Origin: Hydrogenophaga sp. PAMC20947
Lineage (GTDB): Bacteria; Pseudomonadota; Gammaproteobacteria; Burkholderiales; Burkholderiaceae_C
DNA length: 64,000 bases
Assembly: GCF_004795855.1 (NCBI RefSeq)
Contig: NZ_CP039252.1
Span: 2,666,001-2,730,000, forward strand
Direction of reading: 5' to 3'
Shown: positions 32,577 to 42,047 of the stretch, one piece after another
Numbering within the stretch: the first letter of the stretch is position 1
Layout: every line of letters starts with the position of its first letter
The notes under the pieces: generated by a model
Databases searched by the model: none
What the model was told of the DNA's origin: nothing
Seen by the model: only the letters and a program-made list of their open reading frames with translations
Translations under genes and position numbers: made by a program

Positions 32577-32939
32577 TCAACCCCGCAGCCAAGGCCGAGG
32601 ACCGCCCATGACATGGACGTGCAGGTGATGCACTTCCTGCCCACCTTCAACTCCTGTGTTGCAAACTACCCGGAATCCGCCCTCGGGATAGGGATTGCAG
32701 CCTTGCTCGGCCGCCAACCGCGGGGCCAGCACCATCATGCGGCCCATGAGGCGCTCATGCTCAGACGTGAGCTGCGCCAAGGAGGGAATGTGCTGCTTGG
32801 GGACGATCAAGAAATGGACGGGCGCCCAAGGCTGAATATCGTGAAAAACAAAAAGCTCTTCGTCTTCATAGACTTTTTTGGACGGTATCTGACCGGTGAC
32901 GATCTTGCAAAAAATGCAGTTGGGGTCGTTTGCACTCAT
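32577..32939 (-). CDS. hinT: HIT family nucleotide phosphoramidase (HinT-like)
   Basis: A 120-residue histidine-triad protein that hydrolyses nucleoside phosphoramidates. The triad HLHVHV is at residues 105–110, and the N-terminal CIFCKIVTGQIPSKKVYEDEELFVFHDIQPWAPVHFLIVPK is typical of the HinT branch. Sits between hisE/DUF4870 and tatA, a frequent order in Burkholderiales. Confidence 0.95.
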   Translation of the reverse strand: MSANDPNCIFCKIVTGQIPSKKVYEDEELFVFHDIQPWAPVHFLIVPKQHIPSLAQLTSEHERLMGRMMVLAPRLAAEQGCNPYPEGGFRVVCNTGVEGGQEVHHLHVHVMGGPRPWLRG

Positions 32940-33015
32940 GGCGGTTTAAGGGGTGGTAACACGTGCTCAACTTTCTCTCAGTTGGGACCGGTGAGGGAAT
33001 TCTTGTCAAATGCCC

Positions 33016-33414
33016 TTATTCGGGCATGGCCCGGCTCGCGTTCATGCGAACCATGCCTTTGACAATGCGATAGAGGAACCAGATGGAAATAATGGCCCAG
33101 GCGACCATGCCTGGCAACAGAAAAATGATCCACAAAGGCAGAGTCACCAGATAGAGCACGCCCGCCCAGAGCACGGTGCGGATGCGCCACGAGAAATGGC
33201 TCTCCTGCCAGGTCCCCTCGGCGTCGGATTTTTTCACCAGATCGATTATGAGCGCGATGATCAACAGTCCTGCGCCAACCTGTGCGCCAGGGATCACGGC
33301 CGCAACCGCCACGATAAGGTGAAGCAAATAGCTGATCCAGCCAACGGTCTTGAGGGATTCGGCCTGCTCTTGCGCCCGTATCGATTGGTCCGCAACGTCT
33401 GTTTTTTCGGTCAC
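33016..33414 (-). CDS. DUF4870 family membrane protein
   Basis: A membrane protein with three or four hydrophobic segments (WISYLLHLIVAVAAVIPG, GLLIIALIIDLV, WAGVLYLVTLPLWIIFLLPGMVAWAIISIWFLYRIVKG). The layout and the C-terminal YRIVKGMVRMN match DUF4870-type proteins of unknown function. A GTG at 33414 with AAGGAG upstream is the preferred start; an ATG at 33459, which would overlap hisE, is the alternative. It is placed after hisE in the his array. Confidence 0.75.
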   Translation of the reverse strand: MTEKTDVADQSIRAQEQAESLKTVGWISYLLHLIVAVAAVIPGAQVGAGLLIIALIIDLVKKSDAEGTWQESHFSWRIRTVLWAGVLYLVTLPLWIIFLLPGMVAWAIISIWFLYRIVKGMVRMNASRAMPE

Positions 33415-33439
33415 TGGAGCGCTCCTTGGGATAACGAAT

Positions 33440-33823
33440 TCATGACGGCTCTGAGGCATCGCGGGCTTGGGCCTTGCGCAATGCCTTCTCCTCCAGCCCG
33501 CTCAAACCCTCCCGCCGGGTGAGTTCAGCGACCACATCTGCTGGAGATCGACCGTAGTGGGCCAAGGCGATCATGGAGTGGAACCACAGGTCGGCCACTT
33601 CGTTGACCAGCGTCTGGACATCGCCGCCATGGTCACAGTCTTTGGCAGCCATCACCACTTCTGTCGCTTCCTCGCCCACCTTTTTGAGGAAAGCGTCTGG
33701 CCCTTTGTGGAGCAAGCGAGCGACATAGCTCTTCTCCGGGTTTCCACCGTTTTCTGGTTTTCGGCTTTCGATCAAGGCGGCCAAACGGGCCAGGTCGTCG
33801 TGGGTGGACATGGGAGGAGACAT
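33440..33823 (-). CDS. hisE: Phosphoribosyl-ATP pyrophosphatase
   Basis: Second step of histidine synthesis; hydrolyses phosphoribosyl-ATP to phosphoribosyl-AMP. The helical MazG-like signature is seen in [19 protein letters not shown] and [20 protein letters not shown]. About 127 residues. Its ATG overlaps the hisI stop (TGATG), so the two are coupled. HisE and HisI are separate proteins here, not fused as in E. coli. Confidence 0.95.
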   Translation of the reverse strand: MSPPMSTHDDLARLAALIESRKPENGGNPEKSYVARLLHKGPDAFLKKVGEEATEVVMAAKDCDHGGDVQTLVNEVADLWFHSMIALAHYGRSPADVVAELTRREGLSGLEEKALRKAQARDASEPS

Positions 33824-34215
33824 CACGTTTTGTAGATGGTTTCAGGAGCTTTGAGTACAGGCTCTGCGGTTTGCCATTGGCCATCGTCATAGCGCTGGTA
33901 AAAGCAGCTGTGGCGCCCGGTATGGCAAGCAATGCCGGGCTTGTGCCCGAGTTGAGTCACTTTGAGCAGCACCACGTCGTTATCGCAATCCAGCCGAATA
34001 TCGTGAACCGTTTGAATGTGGCCGGATTCTTCCCCTTTGAACCACAATTTGGCGCGCGAGCGGCTGAAATACACGGCACGCTTCAACTCGGCCGTTTTCT
34101 GCAGCGCCTCACGGTTCATCCAGGCGAACATCAACACGTCACCCGTGTCGGCCTCTTGCGCAATCACAGGCACCAAGCCTTGCGCATCCCATTTCACATC
34201 GTCTAGCCAATTCAT
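33823..34215 (-). CDS. hisI: Phosphoribosyl-AMP cyclohydrolase
   Basis: Third step of histidine synthesis, a zinc- and magnesium-dependent cyclohydrolase of 130 residues. The metal ligands are in [16 protein letters not shown] and [14 protein letters not shown]. The start [20 protein letters not shown] is the family N-terminus. It is cut off from hisF by the opposite-strand gene at 34342–34842. Confidence 0.96.
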   Translation of the reverse strand: MNWLDDVKWDAQGLVPVIAQEADTGDVLMFAWMNREALQKTAELKRAVYFSRSRAKLWFKGEESGHIQTVHDIRLDCDNDVVLLKVTQLGHKPGIACHTGRHSCFYQRYDDGQWQTAEPVLKAPETIYKT

Positions 34216-34341
34216 GCATGGAATCTACCATGCAGGCGGCATCGGGATCAGCTGGAATGGCGTTACGATCAGGCACACTACTTGAATCTTCACGGCCCAA
34301 CAGCACTGCGCTGAACGTGGTCACAGCCTGAGGAGGGCGCT

Positions 34342-34842
34342 ATGCGGTTCCGAACTTTGCTTTTGATTGCGCTGATCCTGTTGATTGCAGGGTTCGTGGC
34401 CCTGAACTTTGATGCCGTCATGCAAAACACCGACCTCAATCTCGGCGTGGCCCAGATTCAGGCACCACTGGGCTTGGTGATGCTCGGCATGGTGGTCGCC
34501 GTCACAGGTGTGTTTCTCGTGGCCTTGCTGTTTTTTCAGGCAGGTCACGCCATGGAAATTCGTCGCCTCACCAAGGAGATGGCTGAGCAACGCCATCTCG
34601 CCGACAAGGCCGAGGCCTCCCGCTTCACCGAGCTTCGGGAATTTCTGAAGGCGGAGATGCAAATAACAGCCGAGCGCGATGCAGAGCTGTCTGACAAACT
34701 GGCTCAGAAAATGGACTTGGTGCGGAATTCGATCACCGAAACCATTGAGCACACCGGCAATGGTTTGAGCGCTAACCTGGGCGAGCTGGAAGACAGGCTC
34801 GAGCGCCAGGCACAACTGCCTGCCCCGACCAAGTCCATCTAA
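34342..34842 (+). CDS. LapA-like (DUF1049) membrane protein
   Basis: A 166-residue protein with two membrane helices (about residues 5–24 and 45–66) and a long charged coiled-coil-like C-terminus. The topology matches LapA/LapA-like DUF1049 proteins; in E. coli LapA (YciS) works with LapB in LPS assembly control, but no lapB is nearby. A GAGGAGGG ribosome binding site supports the start. It is read opposite to the his genes on both sides and so breaks the array. Confidence 0.7.
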   Translation: MRFRTLLLIALILLIAGFVALNFDAVMQNTDLNLGVAQIQAPLGLVMLGMVVAVTGVFLVALLFFQAGHAMEIRRLTKEMAEQRHLADKAEASRFTELREFLKAEMQITAERDAELSDKLAQKMDLVRNSITETIEHTGNGLSANLGELEDRLERQAQLPAPTKSI

Positions 34843-34897
34843 GGTCCGCAGCGCCCGACAGCTTTGGAGCCCAACCCGGAGGTCGGACCTACAGGGT

Positions 34898-35677
34898 TCA
34901 AAGGCGAATGGGAATCCCACGCTCGGCCATGCGCGCCTTGGCTTGTCCGACGGTGTATTCCCCGTAATGAAAAATACTGGCGGCCAAGACGGCATCTGCA
35001 CCGCCTTGCTGAACACCATCTGCAAGATGATCCAGATTGCCCACGCCGCCTGAAGCAATCACAGGCACGCTTACCGCATCGGCGACGGCTCGCGTGAGCG
35101 CTAGGTCAAACCCCGACTTGGTGCCATCCCGGTCCATGCTGGTGAGCAAGATCTCGCCTGCGCCCATCTCGGCCATTTGACGCGCCCATGCAACCGCGTC
35201 CAGACCGGTGTTTTTCCGGCCCCCGTGGCTGTAGACGTCCCAGCCTTCACCACGATCGAGCATGTCATCGCCAAAGCGCCGCTTGGCGTCGATGGCTACC
35301 ACGATGCATTGCGATCCGTATTTGTCAGAAACTTCGCGAATGACCGCTGGCCTCGCCAGCGCTGCCGAGTTGAAGCTGGTTTTGTCTGCGCCCGCATTCA
35401 GCAGTCGACGGACGTCTTCTACTGAGCGCACCCCACCGCCGACTGTGAGGGGAATGAACACCTGCGACGCCACGGCTTCGATGATGTGCAGGATGAGGTC
35501 GCGTTCGTCTGAGGTCGCAGTGATATCCAGAAATGTGAGCTCATCGGCACCTTGATCGTTGTACCGCGCAGCGATCTCGACAGGGTCGCCTGCATCGCGC
35601 AACTCAAGAAAATTGACACCTTTGACGACCCGTCCACCGGTGACGTCGAGGCAAGGAATGATGCGTTTGGCGAGCAT
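34898..35677 (-). CDS. hisF: Imidazole glycerol phosphate synthase, cyclase subunit
   Basis: A (beta/alpha)8-barrel of 259 residues that makes imidazole glycerol phosphate with ammonia from His[24 protein letters not shown] carries the catalytic aspartate, and [18 protein letters not shown] the second one. It lies apart from hisA: two unrelated small genes (35792–36730) stand between them, although hisA–hisF are normally adjacent. Confidence 0.97.
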   Translation of the reverse strand: MLAKRIIPCLDVTGGRVVKGVNFLELRDAGDPVEIAARYNDQGADELTFLDITATSDERDLILHIIEAVASQVFIPLTVGGGVRSVEDVRRLLNAGADKTSFNSAALARPAVIREVSDKYGSQCIVVAIDAKRRFGDDMLDRGEGWDVYSHGGRKNTGLDAVAWARQMAEMGAGEILLTSMDRDGTKSGFDLALTRAVADAVSVPVIASGGVGNLDHLADGVQQGGADAVLAASIFHYGEYTVGQAKARMAERGIPIRL

Positions 35678-35791
35678 GAAGTAGGCACGAACTTGGGGTC
35701 AGAGAAGCCTCGACTATACAGACCGATACCGATTCAAGGCGCAGGTTGAAGACCTCGCCCGAGCGCAGGCACCGAAAGCCTCCCGACAGTT

Positions 35792-36274
35792 TCAAAGCCT
35801 TGGAAGTGACGTTCCAGATCCAGGTCCTACCCATTTGCAACCACTCTTCTTGCAGTTTTTCGCCGTTTTTTTCCACTCGTGAGGCTGCTGCGGTGTGTAG
35901 TGGTGGATATTGGTCAAGCCGGGGACCGGCAAGGAATCGGGCAGTTCAACGCCGGCTAGGTTAGCTCCGCTGGATTGCCCATCCTTGACATCAAAGCAAG
36001 AGCCCAGAGGCTTGGGCGGACACACAGGGACGATGGTCGACTCGATTTCCCAGGGTTCAAAAGGGACTACGCAGGCTTCTTGCAGTTTTGCAGCAGTTTG
36101 TTCGCCGGTCGCCAGCGTTTCCCAGCAAGTCACCAATGGAAACTCGGGCCGGGTCAGATCCATTTTTCCCTTTTGGATGCAAGCGATGGGTTGTGCAGAA
36201 ACACCTGCTGCGCCCAGCAGCCACAGGGCACACAGGGCGCTTTTGAGCGCTGTGCGCCACGTCTTCTTTTGCAT
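35792..36274 (-). CDS. Unrecognised cysteine-rich secreted protein
   Basis: I do not recognise this 160-residue protein. It has a clear signal peptide (MQKKTWRTALKSALCALWLLGAAGVSAQP, cleavage likely after SAQ or VSA). The mature part has seven cysteines, several in proline-rich settings (VPVCPPKPLGSCF) and a C-terminal pair, KNCKKSGCKWVG. No membrane helix follows, so it is probably periplasmic or exported with disulfides. It follows a second secreted gene by about 57 bases and shares its promoter. A longer start at 36325 would bury the signal peptide and is rejected. Confidence 0.6.
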   Translation of the reverse strand: MQKKTWRTALKSALCALWLLGAAGVSAQPIACIQKGKMDLTRPEFPLVTCWETLATGEQTAAKLQEACVVPFEPWEIESTIVPVCPPKPLGSCFDVKDGQSSGANLAGVELPDSLPVPGLTNIHHYTPQQPHEWKKTAKNCKKSGCKWVGPGSGTSLPRL

Positions 36275-36331
36275 CAAAACAGGCCCCCAGAAATTTTCCC
36301 ATCTCACCCACTCACAAGCCGGCAACGGGTA

Positions 36332-36730
36332 CTACTGCATGTGCGAACAGGATGTCAGCCCATCTTCGCTGTCGGGCGATCCCTTGTACATCAGCTCAGG
36401 CTTGCCTGGGGCCTTCCAGGTACCGGGCGCCTTGCCGTCTCGGACCCCATACGGGCAGACCTTTTCGTACTGCGAGGTCCACTGCGCGTTAAAGCAGTAC
36501 TGACTGACGATTTTCCAGGTACCCGTGGCGGGATTGATGCCCATCCAGCAGTGAGGTGGATACCCTTTGGAGCAAAACGAGAAGACGTCCTGATCAAACG
36601 GCAAGTTGTCGTCGAAGAACGCGCCGCCTTGGTCCTTCCCTTCGGAAACCCCGCCACAGTTTGAAGCGGCCAGCCCCCACGGCGATGCCATGGCCATCAG
36701 CAGCACAAGCAAAACACCACGCAAGTTCAT
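36332..36730 (-). CDS. Unrecognised secreted protein, cysteine- and aromatic-rich
   Basis: A 132-residue protein of unknown function. A signal peptide (MNLRGVLLVLLMAMASPWGLA, cleavage near AAS) is followed by a mature domain with about seven cysteines and many Trp, Tyr and Phe residues (FCSKGYPPHCWMGIN, YCFNAQWTSQYEKVCPYG) and two GTWK repeats (TGTWKIV, PGTWKAP). This suggests a small disulfide-bonded fold. GGGAGA lies seven bases before the ATG. It is the first gene of a two-gene unit between hisA and hisF. Confidence 0.6.
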   Translation of the reverse strand: MNLRGVLLVLLMAMASPWGLAASNCGGVSEGKDQGGAFFDDNLPFDQDVFSFCSKGYPPHCWMGINPATGTWKIVSQYCFNAQWTSQYEKVCPYGVRDGKAPGTWKAPGKPELMYKGSPDSEDGLTSCSHMQ

Positions 36731-36786
36731 GAAAGTCTCCCTGATTGCTTGCACTCTTGCGGTAGTGCACCACACATCTGCCAGTG

Positions 36787-36815
36787 ATTATGGCCAATCA
36801 GGACTTTATTGTCAG
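36787..36815 (-). promoter_or_regulatory. Likely sigma-70 promoter of the secreted-protein pair
   Basis: On the minus strand CTGACA (36815–36810) and CATAAT (36792–36787) are separated by exactly 17 bases. Each differs from consensus by one base. Transcription would begin near 36779, about 50 bases before the secreted-protein ATG. The surrounding 80 bases are strikingly AT-rich compared with the rest of the window. Confidence 0.6.
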
Positions 36816-36877
36816 TTGTTTTTCGTATAACTTCAGAAAATAATAGTTAAAAATAGCTATATATCTTGCCGAATCGC

Positions 36878-37618
36878 TCAACCGTTGAGATCGTCTGCCA
36901 ATTGCTGAGCAGCTTCAAAATCAAGGTCGCCGCTGTAGATCGAGCGTCCACAGATCACGCCTTCGACCCCCTCTTCTTCTACGGCGCACAGCGCTCGAAT
37001 ATCCTCGAGATTGGACAGCCCGCCCGAAGCAATCACGGGGATGCTCAGGGCCTGGGCCAGTTTCACTGTGGCTTCAATGTTGATGCCGCTGAGCATGCCA
37101 TCGCGTCCGATGTCGGTGTAGATGATGCCTTCGACACCGTAGTCCTGAAACTTCTTACCGAGGTCGACCACTTCGTGCCCGGTGAGCTTGCTCCACCCGT
37201 CGGTCGCGACCTTGCCGTCCTTGGCATCGAGGCCCACGATGATGTGGCCACCGAATGCTGTGCAGGCATCTTGCAGGAAGCCCGGGTTTTTCACCGCGGC
37301 CGTGCCGATGATGACGTAGCGCAAACCTGCGTCCAGGTACCGTTCAATCGTGTCCAGATCGCGGATGCCACCGCCCAGCTGCACATCGACCTCGGAACCC
37401 ACTTCCTTCAGAATGGCACGGATCGCCTGCTCGTTCTTGGGTTTACCGGCAAACGCCCCATTCAAATCCACCAGGTGCACGCGTCGCGCACCTTTATCTA
37501 CCCAAATTCGCGCCATGGCGGCCGGGTCTTCGCCGAACACGGTGGATTGGTCCATATCGCCTTGCTTGAGGCGAACGCACTGGCCGTCTTTGAGATCGAT
37601 GGCGGGAATGAGCAACAT
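36878..37618 (-). CDS. hisA: Phosphoribosylformimino-AICAR ribotide isomerase
   Basis: A barrel enzyme of 246 residues that isomerises ProFAR in histidine synthesis. [29 protein letters not shown] carries the first catalytic aspartate, and [16 protein letters not shown] the second. Ends just before an AT-rich gap and the secreted-protein pair. Normally hisF would follow directly. Confidence 0.97.
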   Translation of the reverse strand: MLLIPAIDLKDGQCVRLKQGDMDQSTVFGEDPAAMARIWVDKGARRVHLVDLNGAFAGKPKNEQAIRAILKEVGSEVDVQLGGGIRDLDTIERYLDAGLRYVIIGTAAVKNPGFLQDACTAFGGHIIVGLDAKDGKVATDGWSKLTGHEVVDLGKKFQDYGVEGIIYTDIGRDGMLSGINIEATVKLAQALSIPVIASGGLSNLEDIRALCAVEEEGVEGVICGRSIYSGDLDFEAAQQLADDLNG

Positions 37619-37645
37619 GATGGTGGTGTCTTTCGACGGTTGATA

Positions 37646-38308
37646 TCAGGGGTTCCAGTGAAGGAAGTTACGGTAGAGCGCCAAGCCCTGGTCAGCACTC
37701 TTCTCAGGATGAAACTGGGTGGCAAAAATATTGTCGCGAGCGATAGCCGCTGCAAAGCGTCCGCCAAAGTCCGCCTCGCCCACCGCATGACGGGGATCGA
37801 CGGGCCGGGCGTAATAGCTGTGGACAAAATAGTAGTAGGCGCCATCGGCAATGCCGTTCCACAGAGGGTGCGCAGGGCCTCTTCCGAGGTCGTGAAACAC
37901 GGCGTTCCAACCCATTTGCGGCACTTTGAAACGGCTGCCATCGGCCTGCAGCCGGCCTTCCAGCTGGAACCGGATCACCTCGCCCGGGATCAGCCCCAGC
38001 CCTTTTGAGGGACCCTCTTCACTGCTATCCAGCAACATTTGCATGCCCACGCAAACGCCAAACAGGGGTTTGTTGGCCGCTGCGTGCAACACAGCCTCCA
38101 GCAAGCCCGAATCGGCCAGGCCCCGGGTGCAATCGCCCATGTGGCCCTGACCAGGCAGGACGATGCGCTCAGCGCGGAACACGGCGTCAGGATCGCTGGT
38201 GACTTCGACGGACAGGCCGCTGCCGGCGGCCACGTGAGCCACGGCTTGCGACACCGAGCGCAAATTGCCACTGCCGTAGTCCACCACGGCGACTGTCTTG
38301 GTATTCAT
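37646..38308 (-). CDS. hisH: Imidazole glycerol phosphate synthase, glutaminase subunit
   Basis: Class I glutamine amidotransferase (220 residues) that feeds ammonia to HisF. The nucleophile cysteine is in [19 protein letters not shown], and the His-Glu pair in [23 protein letters not shown] is the family N-terminus. The ATG at 38308 begins [12 protein letters not shown]; four upstream codons are dropped. Confidence 0.97.
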   Translation of the reverse strand: MNTKTVAVVDYGSGNLRSVSQAVAHVAAGSGLSVEVTSDPDAVFRAERIVLPGQGHMGDCTRGLADSGLLEAVLHAAANKPLFGVCVGMQMLLDSSEEGPSKGLGLIPGEVIRFQLEGRLQADGSRFKVPQMGWNAVFHDLGRGPAHPLWNGIADGAYYYFVHSYYARPVDPRHAVGEADFGGRFAAAIARDNIFATQFHPEKSADQGLALYRNFLHWNP

Positions 38309-38334
38309 CAGAGCGAACAATCAGCAGTGGGAAC

Positions 38335-38961
38335 TCAGAGCGAGCCTTTGGTGGAGGGAATCAGATCACCCATACGCGGATCGCGCTCCAGCGCCATGCG
38401 CAAAGCCCGGGCGAAGGCCTTGAAGACGGTTTCTGCCTGATGGTGAGCATTCTCGCCGTGCAGGTTGTCGATGTGCAGGGTCACGCCGGCGTGGTTCACA
38501 AAGCCCTGAAAGAATTCGAAAGCGAGTTGGGTGTCGAACTGGCCAACCATGCCGCTTTTGAAAGGCACGCGCATGTGCAATCCGGGTCGACCGGAGAAAT
38601 CGATCACCACCCGGGACAAGGCTTCGTCCAGTGGTACGTAGGCGTGACCGTAGCGTCGGATGCCTTTTTTGTCGCCCACCGCTTTTGCAAAGGCCTGCCC
38701 CAGCGCAATGCCCACGTCTTCAACCGTGTGGTGGCCATCGATGTGCAGATCGCCCTTGGCCTGGATATCGAGGTCGATGAGGCCGTGGCGAGCGATCTGA
38801 TCGAGCATGTGGTCAAAAAACCCGATGCCGGTAGACAGGTTGGCAACGCCCGTGCCGTCCAGATTGACGCGCACGCCGATCTGGGTTTCCGAGGTGTCGC
38901 GCTGGACTTGGGCCACGCGGTCGATCGCGGCCGGGGAAGAAGCTGGGGACGGGGAAGTCAT
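38335..38961 (-). CDS. hisB: Imidazoleglycerol-phosphate dehydratase
   Basis: Manganese enzyme of 208 residues that dehydrates IGP. The metal-binding repeats [27 protein letters not shown] and [17 protein letters not shown] are complete. It lacks the N-terminal histidinol-phosphate phosphatase domain of E. coli HisB, so that phosphatase must be encoded elsewhere. The ATG at 38961 overlaps the hisC stop (ATGA); the longer frame is not used. Confidence 0.97.
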   Translation of the reverse strand: MTSPSPASSPAAIDRVAQVQRDTSETQIGVRVNLDGTGVANLSTGIGFFDHMLDQIARHGLIDLDIQAKGDLHIDGHHTVEDVGIALGQAFAKAVGDKKGIRRYGHAYVPLDEALSRVVIDFSGRPGLHMRVPFKSGMVGQFDTQLAFEFFQGFVNHAGVTLHIDNLHGENAHHQAETVFKAFARALRMALERDPRMGDLIPSTKGSL

Positions 38962-40046
38962 AGGGTTTTCTGCAGGGCTTGAATCAGTAACGCGTTTTCT
39001 GCGGGTGTGCCCACCGTCAAACGCAGGCATTCGCCCAGCAGTGGGTGCATTTTAGAAACATTCTTGACCAGAATGCCGTCGGCTTTAAGGGCATCGAAGC
39101 ACCGTTGTGCATCCGGCACACGTATCAGCACCATGTTGGCATCGCTGGCGAAGACCGTCACGCCGGGATTGTTCATCAGCGCGTCCGTCAACACGGCGCG
39201 CTGCTCTCGAATCTGGGCGGCCTGTTGGGCAAACACGCCGGCATGCTCCAAAGCAAACAAAGCGCACTCGGCATTGAGCACACTGACGTTGTAGGGTGGG
39301 CGCAGCTTGTCCACTTCCTGTACCAATGCGGCCGGCCCGACCAGGTAGCCCAGACGCACTCCAGCCAGACCAAACTTGGACAACGTGCGCATCAGCAACA
39401 CATGGGCATTGGCGGCCGGATGGGCACGAATTTCATCGAGCCAGCTGTGGCTTGAGAACGGCTGGTAAGCCTCATCCATCACCACCAAGCCTCCGAAGGT
39501 GGCTGCCTCCTGGATCAGCCGACGGATCACGGCGGCATCCCAAAGATTGGCGGTGGGGTTGTTGGGGTAGGCGATGTAGGTGATGGCGGGTTGATGTTGG
39601 TGCATGGTGGCCAACATGGCGGCCTCATCCAGCTCAAACTCGGCCGTCAGTGGAACGCCGTGAAAAGCCAGACCCTGCAGTTGTGCGGCCACGGCATACA
39701 TGACAAAGCCGGGCATAGGCGCCAAGATGGAGGCACCCGGCACATCACAGGCCATGGCCAGCAGGGAAATCAACTCGTCAGAGCCGTTTCCCACCATCAG
39801 GGCATACCCTTCTGGCAGGTTCACATAGGCGGCCAAGGCCTTTTTCAAGTCTTCGACTCGGGCACCTGGGTAGCGGTTGATCGCAACCGCGCCCAAACGT
39901 GCGCCCAATTCAGCCTGAAGCGCAGATGACAAGGTGAAGGGGTTCTCCATCGCGTCGAGCTTGACCATCCCCTCCGCGTTCTGAATCGCGTAGGCGTGCA
40001 TGGACTGGACGTCTTGGCGGATGAATCTCGTGGGGCTGTTCAACAT
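38958..40046 (-). CDS. hisC: Histidinol-phosphate aminotransferase
   Basis: PLP-dependent aminotransferase of 362 residues (fold type I). The PLP lysine is in [18 protein letters not shown], the substrate-binding NPTANLW and a DEAY motif are present. It ends overlapped with hisB and begins one base after hisD stops, so it is tightly coupled in the array. Confidence 0.96.
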   Translation of the reverse strand: MLNSPTRFIRQDVQSMHAYAIQNAEGMVKLDAMENPFTLSSALQAELGARLGAVAINRYPGARVEDLKKALAAYVNLPEGYALMVGNGSDELISLLAMACDVPGASILAPMPGFVMYAVAAQLQGLAFHGVPLTAEFELDEAAMLATMHQHQPAITYIAYPNNPTANLWDAAVIRRLIQEAATFGGLVVMDEAYQPFSSHSWLDEIRAHPAANAHVLLMRTLSKFGLAGVRLGYLVGPAALVQEVDKLRPPYNVSVLNAECALFALEHAGVFAQQAAQIREQRAVLTDALMNNPGVTVFASDANMVLIRVPDAQRCFDALKADGILVKNVSKMHPLLGECLRLTVGTPAENALLIQALQKTL

Positions 40047-41390
40047 TTATTTTTCACCTCGCATGGCAGGGACTTCGTTCAATCGCAGTTCGGCGGCCCG
40101 GGCGTGGGCTTGCAGACCTTCTCCGTAGGCGAGCTCAGCGGCGATGAGCCCCAAGGTCTGAGCCCCTGCGGCACTGACTTCGATCAGGCTGCTGCGCTTC
40201 TGAAAATCGTACACCCCCAAGGGCGACGAAAACCGCGCCGTGCCGCTGGTGGGCAAGACATGGTTGGGGCCTGCGCAGTAGTCACCCAGACTTTCACTGG
40301 TGTAAGCGCCCAGAAAAATAGCCCCCGCGTGTTTGAGCAACGGCTCCCACCGGTGCGGTTCGGCACTGGAAACCTCCAGATGCTCGGGCGCAATACGGTT
40401 GCTGAGGGCGCAAGCCTCGGCCATGTCACGGGTGTGGATCAGCGCCCCGCGATCGTTGAGGCTTTTGGCGATGATGGCCGCACGAGGCATTGCAGGGAGG
40501 AGTCGGTCCATCTCGGCTTGTACGGCGTCCAGGTAGGCCTCATCGGGGCACAACAGGATGCTTTGCGCCAGTTCGTCGTGTTCGGCCTGGCTGAACAAAT
40601 CCATGGCCACCCATTCGGCGGGCGTGCTGCCATCGGCCAGGACCAGAATTTCGCTCGGACCCGCAATCATGTCGATACCAACCGTGCCAAACACGCGTTT
40701 TTTGGCGCTGGCCACATAGGCATTGCCAGGGCCTGTGATCTTGTCTACTTTGGGAACCGTCACCGTGCCGAATGCCAAGGCGGCCACCGCCTGGGCGCCG
40801 CCGATGGTGAACGCCCGCGACACGCCTGCCACGTACGCTGCCGCAAGCACCAGCATGTTCTTCTCGCCGCGCGGGGTGGGCACGACCATGATGATCTCGG
40901 GTACACCGGCCACATGGGCAGGAATCGCGTTCATCAACACACTGGACGGATACGCTGCCTTGCCCCCAGGAACATAAATGCCCACGCGGTCCAGCGGAGT
41001 GACCTTTTGACCCAGCAAGGTGCCGTCTTCGTCTCGATAGCTCCAGCTTTCACCAGAGGCTTTTTTCTGGGCCTCATGGTAGGAGCGAACCCGGCTCGCA
41101 GCGGCTACCAGTGCGTTGCGCTGCGCAGGGGGCAAACCCTCAAACGCCGCCTTGAGCTCCGCCTGAGTAAGCTCGAGTGCCTCAACGCCGTCTCGCACCA
41201 AACTGTCGAACCGGGCCGTGTACTCCAGCACTGCGGCATCACCACGCTGCTGGACGTCGACCAGGATATCGGCCACCCGCTGCTCGATCGCACCATCGAC
41301 CTCAGCGGACCAATGCAACTTGGCCGAAAACTGCTCCTCAAAATCGGGAGCGACGGTGGACAGGCGAAGGGGCTTGGCAGAGAGGCTCAT
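40047..41390 (-). CDS. hisD: Histidinol dehydrogenase
   Basis: Zinc- and NAD-dependent enzyme of 447 residues that oxidises histidinol to histidine in two steps. [53 protein letters not shown] and [15 protein letters not shown] are conserved blocks, and the C-terminal histidines ([15 protein letters not shown]) complete the active site. Overlaps hisG by four bases. Confidence 0.97.
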   Translation of the reverse strand: MSLSAKPLRLSTVAPDFEEQFSAKLHWSAEVDGAIEQRVADILVDVQQRGDAAVLEYTARFDSLVRDGVEALELTQAELKAAFEGLPPAQRNALVAAASRVRSYHEAQKKASGESWSYRDEDGTLLGQKVTPLDRVGIYVPGGKAAYPSSVLMNAIPAHVAGVPEIIMVVPTPRGEKNMLVLAAAYVAGVSRAFTIGGAQAVAALAFGTVTVPKVDKITGPGNAYVASAKKRVFGTVGIDMIAGPSEILVLADGSTPAEWVAMDLFSQAEHDELAQSILLCPDEAYLDAVQAEMDRLLPAMPRAAIIAKSLNDRGALIHTRDMAEACALSNRIAPEHLEVSSAEPHRWEPLLKHAGAIFLGAYTSESLGDYCAGPNHVLPTSGTARFSSPLGVYDFQKRSSLIEVSAAGAQTLGLIAAELAYGEGLQAHARAAELRLNEVPAMRGEK

Positions 41391-42043
41391 GTCGAGGCAG
41401 TGGAGGTCTTGGCAATGGCTCGGGAGAAAGCGTCAAGAATGGGGCGAATCGCCGCCTGCTTGAGTTTGAGCGCAGCCTGGTTGACGACCAGGCGGGAGCT
41501 GATGTCCATGATGCGCTCGACTTCGACCAGATGGTTGGCCTTGAGGGTGTTGCCCGTGGACACCAGATCCACAATGGCATCGGCCAAGCCGGTGAGTGGT
41601 GCAAGCTCCATGCTGCCATACAGCTTGATCAAGTCAACGTGCACACCCTTGCTGGCGAAGAACTCGCGCGCAATGGCGGTGTATTTGGTGGCCACCCGAA
41701 GCCGAGAACCCTGGCGCACCGCCGTTGCGTAGTCAAAATCAGCGCGCACGGCCACGCTCATGCGGCATTTCGCGATCTCAAGATCCAACGGTTGGTACAA
41801 GCCTTGTCCGCCATGCTCAATCAGTGTGTCTTTGCCAGTGACCCCCACATCAGCGCCACCGTGCTCCACATAGGTGGGTACATCGGTGGCCCGCACCAGC
41901 ACCACCCGAACACCCGGTTGGTTGGTGGGCAATATCAGCTTGCGCGATTTGTCGGGATCTTCCAGTACTTCAATACCTGCCGCTGCCAGCAAAGGCAGGG
42001 TTTCTTCAAAAATGCGGCCCTTGGAGAGTGCGAGCGTGATCAT
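41387..42043 (-). CDS. hisG: ATP phosphoribosyltransferase, short form
   Basis: First and controlled step of histidine synthesis. At 218 residues it is the short HisG_S form: catalytic core [36 protein letters not shown] and [17 protein letters not shown] are present, but the roughly 80-residue regulatory domain of E. coli HisG is absent. Short forms need HisZ, a HisRS-like partner, for activity and feedback; no hisZ is in the window. Start at 42043; earlier frame codons lie in murA. Confidence 0.96.
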   Translation of the reverse strand: MITLALSKGRIFEETLPLLAAAGIEVLEDPDKSRKLILPTNQPGVRVVLVRATDVPTYVEHGGADVGVTGKDTLIEHGGQGLYQPLDLEIAKCRMSVAVRADFDYATAVRQGSRLRVATKYTAIAREFFASKGVHVDLIKLYGSMELAPLTGLADAIVDLVSTGNTLKANHLVEVERIMDISSRLVVNQAALKLKQAAIRPILDAFSRAIAKTSTAST

Positions 42044-42047
42044 GCCT

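Noticed and set aside
34321..35058. A minus-strand frame opposite the LapA-like gene
   Set aside because: The plus-strand gene has membrane helices, a coiled coil and a strong ribosome binding site; the minus frame is Cys/His/Gln-rich without homology.
39996..41732. A 578-codon open frame on the plus strand
   Set aside because: Antisense to hisD and parts of hisC and hisG; no motif, no ribosome binding site.
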